A stretch of DNA of 64,000 bases from Variovorax sp. CF079 (lineage in GTDB: Bacteria; Pseudomonadota; Gammaproteobacteria; Burkholderiales; Burkholderiaceae_C). The stretch lies in assembly GCF_900101545.1 (NCBI RefSeq), contig NZ_FMZU01000012.1, forward strand, positions 124,001 to 188,000, written 5' to 3'. Under the pieces are notes generated by a model. It saw only the letters and a list, made by a program, of their open reading frames with translations, was not told the DNA's origin and ran no database searches. Below, piece by piece: positions 30,781 through 39,941 of the stretch; the stretch's first letter is position 1, and every line of letters starts with the position of its first letter. The translations under genes and the position numbers were made by a program.

Positions 30781-32414
30781 CGCTGCGCCCGGATCCGGTA
30801 GAGCGCGTTGTTGCGGTCGGCCGTCATGTAGATGGTGCCGTCGCTGCCCACCGCCACCCCGGTCGGCACGTACGGCGGCGGCATGCCGGGCCCGCCGACC
30901 AGGCCGATCGGCAGGTTCTGGGCCACGGTGCGGCGCGTGCCGTTCGCGGGATCGATTTCCACCAGCCGCCGCGCCGCACTCTCGGCCACGATGAAGCTGC
31001 CCCAGGGCGTTTGTGCCAGGCCTTCGGGCAGCGCCAACCCGTCGGCGATGGCACGCAGCGGCGCGCTGGCGTCGAGCGGAATGCGCGTCAGCTTGCCCGC
31101 GGCTTCGGTGACGTAGAGCGCGCCGTCGCGCCCGAGGATCATCTGCACCGGCCCGCCGAGCCCGCTGGCCAGCACCTGCCGGGTCTCGAACTTGGGGCCG
31201 CTCGCGCGCGTCACGCTGCCGGTCGCGATCTCGGCATAGACCAGGCTGCCGTCGGGCATCGGGATCGCATCCACCGGCGCCTTGAGGCCATGCAGCATCG
31301 CAGTGGTCTTGAAGGTTTTGCGATCGACCAGCTGCACCGAGCCGGTGAACCACGACGACAGCGCGAAGTGGGTGGCCGACAGGCCCACGCCGAACGGGTA
31401 TTCGAGCTCCGGATCGCGCTGCATGCGGAAGATGTCGCGCACCGCGCCCGTCTTCGCGTCGACCTGGCGGAAGCCGAAGATGTCGGCCACCCACAAGTCG
31501 TTGCCGTCGATCTTCAGGCCGGCCGGCACCGCGAGCTTGCCGCTGGTCAGCATGCGCACCTCGCCGGTCGCCGGGCTGAAGGCCTCGACCGAGTTGTCGG
31601 CCATGTTCGAGACGTAGATCGTCCCGTCGGGCGCAATGGCGAGGTTGTCGAGCGAGGGCTTGAGCTGCTTGGCGACCGTCTTGCGGCCGGTCGCGAGATC
31701 GACGCGCACCAGTTCGCCGCTCCTCGTATCGACCACCCACAGATTGCCCTTGCCGTCGAGGTTGGCGGCCGCCGGGATCTTGAAGCCCTCGGCGATCACC
31801 GTGAGCCTGCCGTCGGCCGGATCGATCTTCGCGACCTGGCCCTTGAACCACAGCGGGCCGTAGAGCATGCCGTCCGGCCCGACCTCGAAGCCGTTGAAGC
31901 CGCCCATGTCCTTCTTGATCAGGCGCGGCGGCTTCTGGCCCGCGATGTCGATCTCCCACAGGGCGTCGCCGAGGAACACCTGCGAGGCGTAGAGCTTGCC
32001 GTTGCGGCGGTCGAAGTCGAGCGAGTTGATGCCGGGCAGGTCCTTGGCGAGCACGCGCATCGGAGCGCTGTCGTTCTCGCGGTAGCGGACCATGCCCATC
32101 AGGTAGTTGGTCCACGCGAGCTCCCCCTTGGGCCCGACCGCGATGTCGTCGGCCTGGCCTTCGAGGCCCTCGATCAGTACCCGCGTGGCGCCGCTGTTGC
32201 GGTCGACTTCCCACATCGTATTGCTGACCACCGAGCCAGCGAGCAAGCGGCCCTGGCGGTCGACGGCCAGGCCGTGGACGCCGCTGAAGGAGGAGGGGGC
32301 GACCAGCGCTTCGGGTGGAGCCCAGCCCGTGGGGCGGGTGGGCGGGGCGGTGGTGGTGCAGGCGCCGAGGATGAGTAGCGAGGCGAGCAGCGCTGCGTCG
32401 AGGATTCGGGGCAT
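30777..32414 (-). CDS. Beta-propeller (NHL/SMP-30-like) lipoprotein
   Basis: A 545-residue lipoprotein: the lipobox LILGAC places the lipidated cysteine at C19. The rest is made of repeated blades with patterns such as PSGVHGLAVDRQGRL-like openings, DDIAVGPKGELAWTN, NLAIAPDGTIYVSN and TGVAVGSDGTIYMT, as in NHL and SMP-30/gluconolactonase beta-propellers. It follows nodJ by 34 bases on the same strand and therefore looks like the last gene of the LysR-nodI-nodJ operon. It may be a periplasmic binding or lactonase partner of the exporter. Function is not known. Confidence 0.83.
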   Translation of the reverse strand: MPRILDAALLASLLILGACTTTAPPTRPTGWAPPEALVAPSSFSGVHGLAVDRQGRLLAGSVVSNTMWEVDRNSGATRVLIEGLEGQADDIAVGPKGELAWTNYLMGMVRYRENDSAPMRVLAKDLPGINSLDFDRRNGKLYASQVFLGDALWEIDIAGQKPPRLIKKDMGGFNGFEVGPDGMLYGPLWFKGQVAKIDPADGRLTVIAEGFKIPAAANLDGKGNLWVVDTRSGELVRVDLATGRKTVAKQLKPSLDNLAIAPDGTIYVSNMADNSVEAFSPATGEVRMLTSGKLAVPAGLKIDGNDLWVADIFGFRQVDAKTGAVRDIFRMQRDPELEYPFGVGLSATHFALSSWFTGSVQLVDRKTFKTTAMLHGLKAPVDAIPMPDGSLVYAEIATGSVTRASGPKFETRQVLASGLGGPVQMILGRDGALYVTEAAGKLTRIPLDASAPLRAIADGLALPEGLAQTPWGSFIVAESAARRLVEIDPANGTRRTVAQNLPIGLVGGPGMPPPYVPTGVAVGSDGTIYMTADRNNALYRIRAQR

Positions 32415-32448
32415 GTGTTGTCTCCTTTTCTTGGTCGCCGGGGCAGGA

Positions 32449-33291
32449 TCAGGCCCTGAACCTCTTGCGCGTCAAGGCCAGTGCCACCCAGAACGACACC
32501 ACGGTGTAGGCCACAAGCACCACCGCATGCCGCCACCAATCCACGGGCCATTGATCCATGAACAGCGGTCGCACCAGCTCCACCGCGCTGGCGAGTGGCA
32601 GCCAGCCAGCCACTGCGCGCACCGCCCCCGGCAACTGCTCCAGCGGAAAGAAAACGCCCGAGAGAAACATCATCGGCGTCATGAAGAGCGTGAAGTAGTA
32701 GGTGAAGAAGTCGTAGCCCTTCGCCAGCGCATTGAAGATCAGCGCGATGCACGAGAAGGTGACCCCCACGCCGGCCAGCACGAACCAGGCGACGAGGAGC
32801 CTGGGGCTGTGGCTGATGCCGAGCCCCAGCATCACGAACAGGATCGCGGTGGTCGTGAAGATGGCCTTGAAGCCGGCCCACAGCATTTCGGCCAGCACCA
32901 CGTCGTCGAGCCCCACCGGCGCGTTCATGATGCCGTCCCAGGTCTTCTGCACGTGCATGCGCGAGAAGGCCGAGTACAGCGCCTCGAAGGAGGCCGCGTT
33001 CATCGAGCTCATGCAGATCGAGCCGCTCGCGAGGAACAGGATGTAAGGCACGCTGCTGCCGCCCACCTCGACCTGGCCGACCAGCGCGCCCATGCCGTAG
33101 CCGAAGGCCACCAGCCAGATCAGCGGCTCGGCGATGTTGCCGATCAGGCTCGGGATCGCGAGCTTGCGCCATACCAGCAGGTTGCGCAGGAACACGGGCC
33201 ACCAGCGCATCGAGAGCTCGGGCGGTCGCCAGACCGACGGCGCTCGAGGGGCGGAGGAAGCGCCCGGCAGAGAAGAAGCTGGACTCGACAT
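32449..33291 (-). CDS. nodJ: NodJ-type ABC-2 permease
   Basis: A 280-residue membrane protein with about six helices of the ABC-2 type. NodJ hallmarks include VFLRNLLVWRKLAIPSLIGN, then AEPLIWLVAFGYGMGALVG, YILFLASGS and TPMMFLSGVFFPL. It starts 15 bases after the nodI stop. In rhizobia NodIJ exports lipochitooligosaccharides, but betaproteobacterial homologues occur widely without nodulation and are regarded as the ancestral exporters. The exported compound here is unknown; nothing in this window makes Nod factors. Confidence 0.88.
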   Translation of the reverse strand: MSSPASSLPGASSAPRAPSVWRPPELSMRWWPVFLRNLLVWRKLAIPSLIGNIAEPLIWLVAFGYGMGALVGQVEVGGSSVPYILFLASGSICMSSMNAASFEALYSAFSRMHVQKTWDGIMNAPVGLDDVVLAEMLWAGFKAIFTTTAILFVMLGLGISHSPRLLVAWFVLAGVGVTFSCIALIFNALAKGYDFFTYYFTLFMTPMMFLSGVFFPLEQLPGAVRAVAGWLPLASAVELVRPLFMDQWPVDWWRHAVVLVAYTVVSFWVALALTRKRFRA

Positions 33292-33306
33292 GATGATGTG
33301 CTCCGA

Positions 33307-34280
<974 letters not shown>

Positions 34281-34281
<1 letters not shown>

Positions 34282-35165
34282 CAAAGATGCAACCCCTCGA
34301 ACTCCTTCTTCATCCAGTCGATGAAGGCGCGTGTGCGTGCCGGCAGCAGCCGTGCGTGCGGATAGATCACGCTCACCGGCCTCGGCTCCAGCTCGAACTC
34401 CTCGAGCACGATCGCAAGCCGCCTCTGCGCCACGAAGGGCTGCACCTGGTAGGAGAAAAACATGCCGAAACCCATGCCCGCGGCGCAGGCCTCGACCGCG
34501 GGCGCGATGTGGTTGAACTCCAGGTTGCCCTTGGCCGCGACCGCGAAGCTCCGGCCGTTCTCCCGGAAGTGAACCGGGGCGCTCGGATGGATGCGCACGC
34601 AGTTGGCCTTCAGCAGCTCGCGCGGATGCCGCGGGATGCCGTGCTGCCGCAGGTAAGCCGGGCTCGCAACCACCACGCGGCGGATGCTGCCGAGCTGCTG
34701 CGCGACCAGCGACGAATCTTCGAGCGGGCTGATGCGGATGCCGACATCGATACCTTCCTCCAGCAGGTTCACATTGCGGTCGTGCAAGAGCACGCTGCAG
34801 CGCATCTTGTCGTAGCGCTGGAGAAAGCGAACGATCGCCGGCGCCACGTACATGTGGCCGAACAACACCGGAGCAGTGACCGTGAGCTGCCCGGCGGGCT
34901 CAGCCGCATCGACCGTGAGCGCGCGGTCGGCGGCATCGGCCGCAGCCAGCACCTCGCGTGCGCTGTCGAGGTAGCGGCGGCCTTCCTCGGTCAGCGAGAT
35001 GCGCCGCGTCGTGCGGTGGAACAGGCGCACGCCGAGGTGCGCTTCGAGCGCAGCCAGCGAGCGCACGACGGCGGGCAGCGAGCTGTCCAGCGCATCGGCG
35101 GCCTTGGTCAGACTGCCCTGGTCGGCGATCTGCACGAAAGTCTGCATGGCTTTGAGTCGGTCCAT
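34281..35165 (-). CDS. LysR-family transcriptional regulator
   Basis: A 294-residue LysR regulator with the DNA-binding helix-turn-helix [20 protein letters not shown] and [20 protein letters not shown], then a substrate-binding domain. It is the first gene of the LysR-nodI-nodJ-lipoprotein unit: its stop overlaps the nodI start. It is divergent from a glutathione S-transferase gene across 109 bases. The likely targets are this exporter operon, the GST/PPOX pair, or both. Effector unknown. Confidence 0.9.
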
Positions 35166-35274
35166 GAGGCGATTAGACCGGAAATCGCAGCAGTGAAATA
35201 CAGGAAAGCCTATTACTCCGAAGGACGTATCAAAGAAGAATCGGCTTCATCCACCCACCCGACAGGAGAAAGCC

Positions 35275-35916
35275 ATGCCCACCCGTCCCGCCCGCCCCAT
35301 CACGGTCTACAGCTCGTCGATCTCCGGCCACTCGCACCGCGTGCGTCTGTTTCTCGGGCTGCTCGGGCTGCCTTTCGAAGTCATCGAGATCGATCTCGCC
35401 GCGCGCGCGCAGCGCAGCCCCGAGTTCCTGCGCCGCAACGCCTTCGGCCAGGTGCCGGTGATCGAGGACGGCGAGGTCACGCTGGCCGATTCGAACGCGA
35501 TCCTGCTCTACCTCAACGAACGCTACGCACCCGATCCATCGCGCTGGCTGCCGCGCGACGCGCTCGGCGCGGCGCGGGTGCAGCGCTGGCTCTCGGTCGC
35601 GGCCGGGCCGCTGGCGCAAGGCCCTTCGATGGCGCGCGTGATCGTGTTGTTCGGCCTGGCCACCGACCCGTCCGACGTGATCGCGCGCTCCCACAACCTG
35701 CTGAAAGTGATGGAGGCCGAACTCTGCGACCGCCCCTTCCTCGCAGGCGACTCTTCGACGCTCGCCGACATCGCCAACTACAGCTACGTCGCGCATGTGC
35801 CCGAAGGTAATGTGTCGCTGGAGCCCTATCCGAAGGTGCGCGAATGGCTGGCACGCATCGAGGCGCTGCCGGGCTTCGTGCCGATGGTGGCATCGCGCAT
35901 TGGGCTGAGAGCATGA
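35275..35916 (+). CDS. Glutathione S-transferase
   Basis: A 213-residue GST. The thioredoxin-like N-terminal domain carries SSISGHSHRVRLFLGLLGL, where a serine of the SSxSGH stretch would activate glutathione, then FGQVPVIEDGEVTLADSNAI with the cis-Pro and the ADSxAI glutathione-binding loop. The all-helical C-terminal domain contains STLADIANYSY. A good AGGAGA site precedes the ATG. Its stop overlaps the PPOX-like gene as ATGA, so the two are translationally coupled. Function is probably detoxification of electrophiles or peroxides. Confidence 0.92.
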   Translation: MPTRPARPITVYSSSISGHSHRVRLFLGLLGLPFEVIEIDLAARAQRSPEFLRRNAFGQVPVIEDGEVTLADSNAILLYLNERYAPDPSRWLPRDALGAARVQRWLSVAAGPLAQGPSMARVIVLFGLATDPSDVIARSHNLLKVMEAELCDRPFLAGDSSTLADIANYSYVAHVPEGNVSLEPYPKVREWLARIEALPGFVPMVASRIGLRA

Positions 35917-36875
35917 ACGCCGCTGCCGCCACTTGGCACGAGGGCGAGCGTGCGCTGCAGTCGCGCGCCGGCATCGGCCAACGCATGGCCGAGATCGGCC
36001 CGCGCGTGGTGCGCGATCACATGCCCGACCAGCACCGCAGCTTCTTCGCGCAGCTGCCCTTCCTGATCGCGGGCAGCCTGGATGCCGAAGGCCGTCCCTG
36101 GGCCAGCGTGCTGGCGGCGCCGCCGGGCTTCGCGCATGCGCCCGACCCGATGCACTTGCGTATCGATGCGCGGCCGCTGCGGGACGACCCGCTGGGCGCC
36201 GCGCTCGCGCCCGGCGCGCCGATCGGCTTGCTCGGCATCGAGCCGCACACGCGCCGGCGCAATCGCATGAACGGCGTGGTCGAGGCGCTCGACGCGCGGG
36301 GCTTCTCGGTCGCGGTGGGCCAGAGCTTCGGCAACTGCCCCAAGTACATTCAGGCGCGCGAGCCCTTGTTCGTCGGCGGTGCGCAGGACGCGCATGTCGG
36401 GCCCCGCAGCGACCGGCTCGATATGAAGGCGCAGCGCATGGTGCGCGCGGCCGACACCTTCTTCATCGCCACTGCGCATCCTTCGGCCGGCGATGCAGGC
36501 TCGCCGGCCCATGGCATCGACGTCTCGCACCGCGGCGGCCGCCCCGGCTTCGTGCAGTTCAGCGGCGAGGACACGCTCACGGTGCCGGACTTCGTCGGGA
36601 ACACCTTCTTCAACACCCTGGGCAACATCGCGATCAATCCGGTCGCCGGCCTGTTGTTTATCGATTTCGAGACCGGGGATCTGCTGCAGCTCTTCGTCAA
36701 GGCCGAGATTGTCTGGGACGGGCCGGAGGTCGCTGTATTCGCCGGCGCAGAGCGCCTGCTGCGCATGCAGGTGGTGGCCGCGCAGCATGCGCCGGCCGCG
36801 CTGCCGCTGCGCTTCGGGCCCGCGGCCCTGTCGCCGCATCTGGAGGCGACGGGACGCTGGCCGGCGCCCGCGTGA
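35913..36875 (+). CDS. Pyridoxamine-phosphate-oxidase-like flavin-binding protein
   Basis: A 320-residue protein of the PNPOx-like split-barrel fold. MPDQHRSFFAQLPFLIAGSLDAEGRPWASVLA is the first strand pair, and the second half-barrel contains DVSHRGGRPGFVQFSGEDTLTVPDF and GNTFFNTLGNIAINPVAGLLF. In related proteins this domain is often fused to an FNR-type ferredoxin reductase; here it stands alone after a GST. The ATG overlaps the GST stop. It probably binds FMN, haem or F420-like cofactor and acts in stress or xenobiotic reduction; cofactor and substrate are not determined. Confidence 0.83.
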   Translation: MNAAAATWHEGERALQSRAGIGQRMAEIGPRVVRDHMPDQHRSFFAQLPFLIAGSLDAEGRPWASVLAAPPGFAHAPDPMHLRIDARPLRDDPLGAALAPGAPIGLLGIEPHTRRRNRMNGVVEALDARGFSVAVGQSFGNCPKYIQAREPLFVGGAQDAHVGPRSDRLDMKAQRMVRAADTFFIATAHPSAGDAGSPAHGIDVSHRGGRPGFVQFSGEDTLTVPDFVGNTFFNTLGNIAINPVAGLLFIDFETGDLLQLFVKAEIVWDGPEVAVFAGAERLLRMQVVAAQHAPAALPLRFGPAALSPHLEATGRWPAPA

Positions 36876-36881
36876 AGCAGC

Positions 36882-38036
36882 TCAGTGGAAGACAGGGATG
36901 CGGGCGTTGACCGAGGGCCGGTAATCCCAGCCGCGTTCACGCAGCGATGCGGTGTCGGCGCCGCCTGCCAGCAGCGCCTGCACGCCCGCCGCTGCCACGG
37001 TGCAGGCCAGGGCCTGGCCGGGGCAGTTGTGGAGGCCATGGCCGAAACCCAGGGTCTGGCGATCGGGGCGCGCCAATTCGAAGGTCGCCGGCGAGGGGTT
37101 CAGCGCCGGGTCGCGGTTCGCGGCGCCCAGCACCAAAAGCACTGCATCGCCCGGCGCGAGCGCAGTCCCGGCCACGAGGGTCGTTTCGGCGACGAAGCGG
37201 CGCGTGTTCTGCACCGAGGGATCGTGTCGCGCGACTTCCTGCACGAGGGCGTTCAACAGCTCGGGCTGCGATTCGATCGTTCGGCCGAGCCCCGGCTCGC
37301 GTGCGAGCGCCACCAGGCTGTTGCCCAGCAGGCCGGCCGTGGCCTCGCAGGTCTGCGACAGCAGGCCGGCCAGGTTGGCCAGCAGGGCACGCGAGTTGTC
37401 GTCCGGCGCCTGGGCGCGCACCGCAGCCAACAAGCTGCCGTCGCGCGCGGGCTGCGCGGCGACGAGCTGCTCGAAGCGCGCCATCAGCGCTTGCGCGGCC
37501 TCGCTCGCGGCCTGCAGCTGCGCCGCGGTGGACAGCGATGACAGGCAGGAGACGAAGTCGCGCATCCAGTCCGAGATGCGCGGCAACTCCTCGTCGGCGA
37601 AGCCCAACAGGTGCGCAACGCCCGCAACCGGCAACGCGAAGCAGGCGTCGGACAGCGACGCGGCGGGCATTCGCGTCGCGACTTCCAGAACGCCCGAGTG
37701 CGCCGACTGCAGATCGAGCCCGGCCAGCGCGCGCTGAAGCACCGGCTTGTGCGCGGCATGCGGCGCGCCGTCGTTCATGCGCACGAGACGGCCGAACACT
37801 TCGCCGGCCGGCGTGCCGGCGATGGCGCGCGGCACCGGCTCGGCCGCGGGCCGCACGCGCAGCGCAGGGTTGGCGAGCAGCTCGCGCACGGTCTCGGCAC
37901 GGCTCGCGACCCAGAGGCGAAGGCCTTCGTCGTAGATCAGCGCGGGTCCTTGGCGCAGTACGGCGTACCAGGGGTAGGGGTCGGGATGCGTGACGGCCGC
38001 GATGGCGTCGGCTGGCGGGGCGATGTCGTGGTTCAT
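36882..38036 (-). CDS. Cytochrome P450 with an atypical oxygen-activation motif
   Basis: A 384-residue soluble bacterial P450. The K-helix ExxR is E267-R270, followed by the meander-type NRDPALNPSP. The haem-binding loop is FGHGLHNCPG with axial ligand C338. In the I-helix the usual A-G-x-E/D-T-T is replaced by Q-T-C-E231-A232-T233, so the acid is kept but the next residue, normally the proton-delivering Thr, is Ala. It is divergent from an ArsR-type gene with inverted repeats between, suggesting induction by a small ligand. The reaction is unknown; electron-transfer partners are not adjacent. The frame is open upstream, but the ATG of MNHDIAPPA was chosen. Confidence 0.88.
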   Translation of the reverse strand: MNHDIAPPADAIAAVTHPDPYPWYAVLRQGPALIYDEGLRLWVASRAETVRELLANPALRVRPAAEPVPRAIAGTPAGEVFGRLVRMNDGAPHAAHKPVLQRALAGLDLQSAHSGVLEVATRMPAASLSDACFALPVAGVAHLLGFADEELPRISDWMRDFVSCLSSLSTAAQLQAASEAAQALMARFEQLVAAQPARDGSLLAAVRAQAPDDNSRALLANLAGLLSQTCEATAGLLGNSLVALAREPGLGRTIESQPELLNALVQEVARHDPSVQNTRRFVAETTLVAGTALAPGDAVLLVLGAANRDPALNPSPATFELARPDRQTLGFGHGLHNCPGQALACTVAAAGVQALLAGGADTASLRERGWDYRPSVNARIPVFH

Positions 38037-38039
38037 GTC

Positions 38040-38087
38040 CGAAGTGTGATGCTTCCCGCACGCACACACTTCGCTTAGCATCGAAGT
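38040..38087. promoter_or_regulatory. Candidate operator in the P450/ArsR divergent region
   Basis: Three half-sites share the core CGAAGT: CGAAGTGTG at the left, its exact inverted copy CACACTTCG 16 bases further, and a second CGAAGT 8 bases after that, touching the ArsR start codon. The first two form an interrupted palindrome and the last two another (ACTTCG-N8-CGAAGT). These are the obvious binding sites for the divergent ArsR-type regulator. Confidence 0.6.
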
Positions 38088-38780
38088 ATGGATGCATCCA
38101 CGGCCGACACTCACTTGGCGCGCCTGGCCGGCGCCATCGCCGAACCGGCCCGCGCGCGCATGCTGTGCTGCCTGCTCGACGGCCACGCCCGCACCGCGAC
38201 CGAGCTGGCGGCCGTGGGCGAGGTCGCGGCCTCGACCGCGAGCGCGCACCTGGCGCGGCTCAAGGAGCAGCGGCTGGTGGAGTCGGTGGCGCAGGGCAAG
38301 CACCGCTATTTCCGGCTCGCGGGCAGCGAGGTCGCCGCCGTGCTCGAAGGCCTGCTGGTGGTCGCCGGCGCGCCGCGCAGCGAATTCCAGCCGACCGCAC
38401 CCAGCCGCCTGCGTGCGGCGCGCACCTGCTATGACCACATGGCCGGCACGGCCGGCGTCGCGCTGCACGACCGGCTGCATGCGCAGGGCTGGCTGCAGGC
38501 CACGGCGGAGGGCGGCGCCTACGAGCTCACGGCCGAAGGCGCGATGGCGCTAGAAAGCTTGGGGCTGGACATCGAGAGCGCGCGCAGTTCGCGCCGGCGT
38601 TTTGCCTGCGCCTGCCTCGACTGGAGCGAGCGGCGACCGCACCTGGGCGGCGCTTTGGGCGCGGCCTGGCTGCAACTGTCGCTGCGGCGCGGCTGGGTGC
38701 GCCAGGAACTGGACGGCCGGGCCCTCGCGCTCACGCCCAAGGCAAAGCGCGAAATGCCGGAACTCTTCGGCCTGGCCTGA
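38088..38780 (+). CDS. ArsR-type winged-helix regulator with extended C-terminal domain
   Basis: A 230-residue protein with an N-terminal ArsR winged helix (residues about 8-95: LARLAGAIAEPARARMLCCL, then TATELAAVGEVAASTASAHL and HRYFRLAGSEVAAVLEGL). The extra C-terminal domain (about 100-230) contains CYDHMAGTAGVALHDRL, seen in a subgroup of ArsR regulators. There is no CxC metal-binding motif in the DNA-binding helix, so a metal sensor is unlikely. It is divergent from the P450 gene, its likely target. Confidence 0.87.
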   Translation: MDASTADTHLARLAGAIAEPARARMLCCLLDGHARTATELAAVGEVAASTASAHLARLKEQRLVESVAQGKHRYFRLAGSEVAAVLEGLLVVAGAPRSEFQPTAPSRLRAARTCYDHMAGTAGVALHDRLHAQGWLQATAEGGAYELTAEGAMALESLGLDIESARSSRRRFACACLDWSERRPHLGGALGAAWLQLSLRRGWVRQELDGRALALTPKAKREMPELFGLA

Positions 38781-38789
38781 GGGACTTCT

Positions 38790-39803
38790 TCAGGCTTTGA
38801 GCTTGAGGATGTAGGTCAGGACGCCGGCCGTTGCCACGTCCAGTTCGAGGAAGGACTTGAAGTCCTTCCCTTCCATCCAGTAGCTGTCCCAGTTGCTGCG
38901 CTTGATGGTTTTTTGCCAGGCGTCCGTGGCCACCGCGCGCCGCACGGCTTCGAGCAGCGCGGCCTGGCGCTGCGGCGGCACCGCGCGACCGGTGAAGACG
39001 CCGCGCCAGTTGGCGAGATCCGCGTCCACGCCTTGCTGCCGTACCGAGGGGATGCCCTGGAACGGGCTCTTCGACGACACGCCGATCGCGCGCAGCTTGC
39101 CGCTGGCGATGTGCTCGCTGAACTCGCTGTAGCCCGAAATGCCGGCGACGGCCTGGCCGGACTCCACCGCCGACACCACCTGGGCGCCGCCGGGGAAGGG
39201 CTGGTAGACGAGTGCCGCGGTGTTGCCGGCCGCGCGTGCCAGCAGGCCGGCGAACATGTGGTCGACCCCGCCGGCGGAGCCACCGGCGATGGCGGCGCTG
39301 GTGGGCTCGGCGCGCATCTTCGCGATCAGGTCCTTCGCGGTCTTGATCGGCGAGTCGCTCTTGACCACCACCATCTCGTAGTCGCTGGTCAGCCGCGCCA
39401 CGGGTGCGATGCGGCTCATGTCGACGGGCGGCTTCTGCAGCGCCACGGCACCGACCATCACCATGCCGCTCATCAGCAGGGTGTCGGGGTCGGCGTCGTA
39501 CTTCTCGACGTAGCGCGCGAGGCCGATGGTGCCGCCCTTGCCGCCGACGTTCTCGTACTCGATCTGGCCGACCGCGCCAGCGGCGATCAGCGCGGCGCCG
39601 AGGGCGCGGCCGGTCTGGTCCCATCCGCCGCCCTCGTTGGCCGGGATGACGATGCGCAGGCGCGGGATTGCTGCGGCGGTCGCTGCTGCTGCTGCTGCTG
39701 CGGGCGCGGGCCGCGCCGCCTGGGCCCATGCGGATGCCGGCAGGGCGCCGGCTGCGGTGGCAGCAAGCCACGAGGTGAAGATGCGCCGCGTCGGGTCAAC
39801 CAT
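38790..39803 (-). CDS. TctC/Bug-family binding protein with an alanine-rich insertion
   Basis: A 337-residue orphan tripartite-tricarboxylate binding protein. A twin-arginine-like leader (TRRIFTSWLAATAAGALP) is followed by a run rich in Ala and Pro ([17 protein letters not shown]), encoded by a GCx microsatellite, then the mature domain: RLRIVIPANEGGGWDQTGRA, YENVGGKGGTIGLARYV, GGSAGGVDHMFAGLLAR. It has the GWDQTGR variant in place of the usual GGxxDxxAR. No tctAB genes are adjacent. The ATG of MVDPTRRIF was chosen; a poor ribosome binding site suggests low translation or another start. Confidence 0.86.
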   Translation of the reverse strand: MVDPTRRIFTSWLAATAAGALPASAWAQAARPAPAAAAAAATAAAIPRLRIVIPANEGGGWDQTGRALGAALIAAGAVGQIEYENVGGKGGTIGLARYVEKYDADPDTLLMSGMVMVGAVALQKPPVDMSRIAPVARLTSDYEMVVVKSDSPIKTAKDLIAKMRAEPTSAAIAGGSAGGVDHMFAGLLARAAGNTAALVYQPFPGGAQVVSAVESGQAVAGISGYSEFSEHIASGKLRAIGVSSKSPFQGIPSVRQQGVDADLANWRGVFTGRAVPPQRQAALLEAVRRAVATDAWQKTIKRSNWDSYWMEGKDFKSFLELDVATAGVLTYILKLKA

Positions 39804-39814
39804 GGTGGAGTGGG

Positions 39815-39829
39815 GACACAAGCTGTGTC
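39815..39829. promoter_or_regulatory. Palindrome upstream of the orphan TctC gene
   Basis: GACACA-AGC-TGTGTC is a 15-base inverted repeat (6-bp arms) immediately upstream of the TctC-like start. It has no U-run on the strand of the gene, so it looks more like an operator than a terminator. Confidence 0.35.
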
Positions 39830-39941
39830 ATTTTGTTTCTGACAGGCGGAATCCTAGCCCACGATCCGCAGAGTTCGGTGACGACTGTCGCGAGGAAACG
39901 CCAGTCTCGCGCCAACAAAATCTCGAAAAGCGGCGCTTCGC

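Noticed and set aside
36882..38480. Longer 532-residue version of the P450
   Set aside because: The extra N-terminal part is antisense to the ArsR gene and not P450-like; the ATG near 38036 gives a normal protein.
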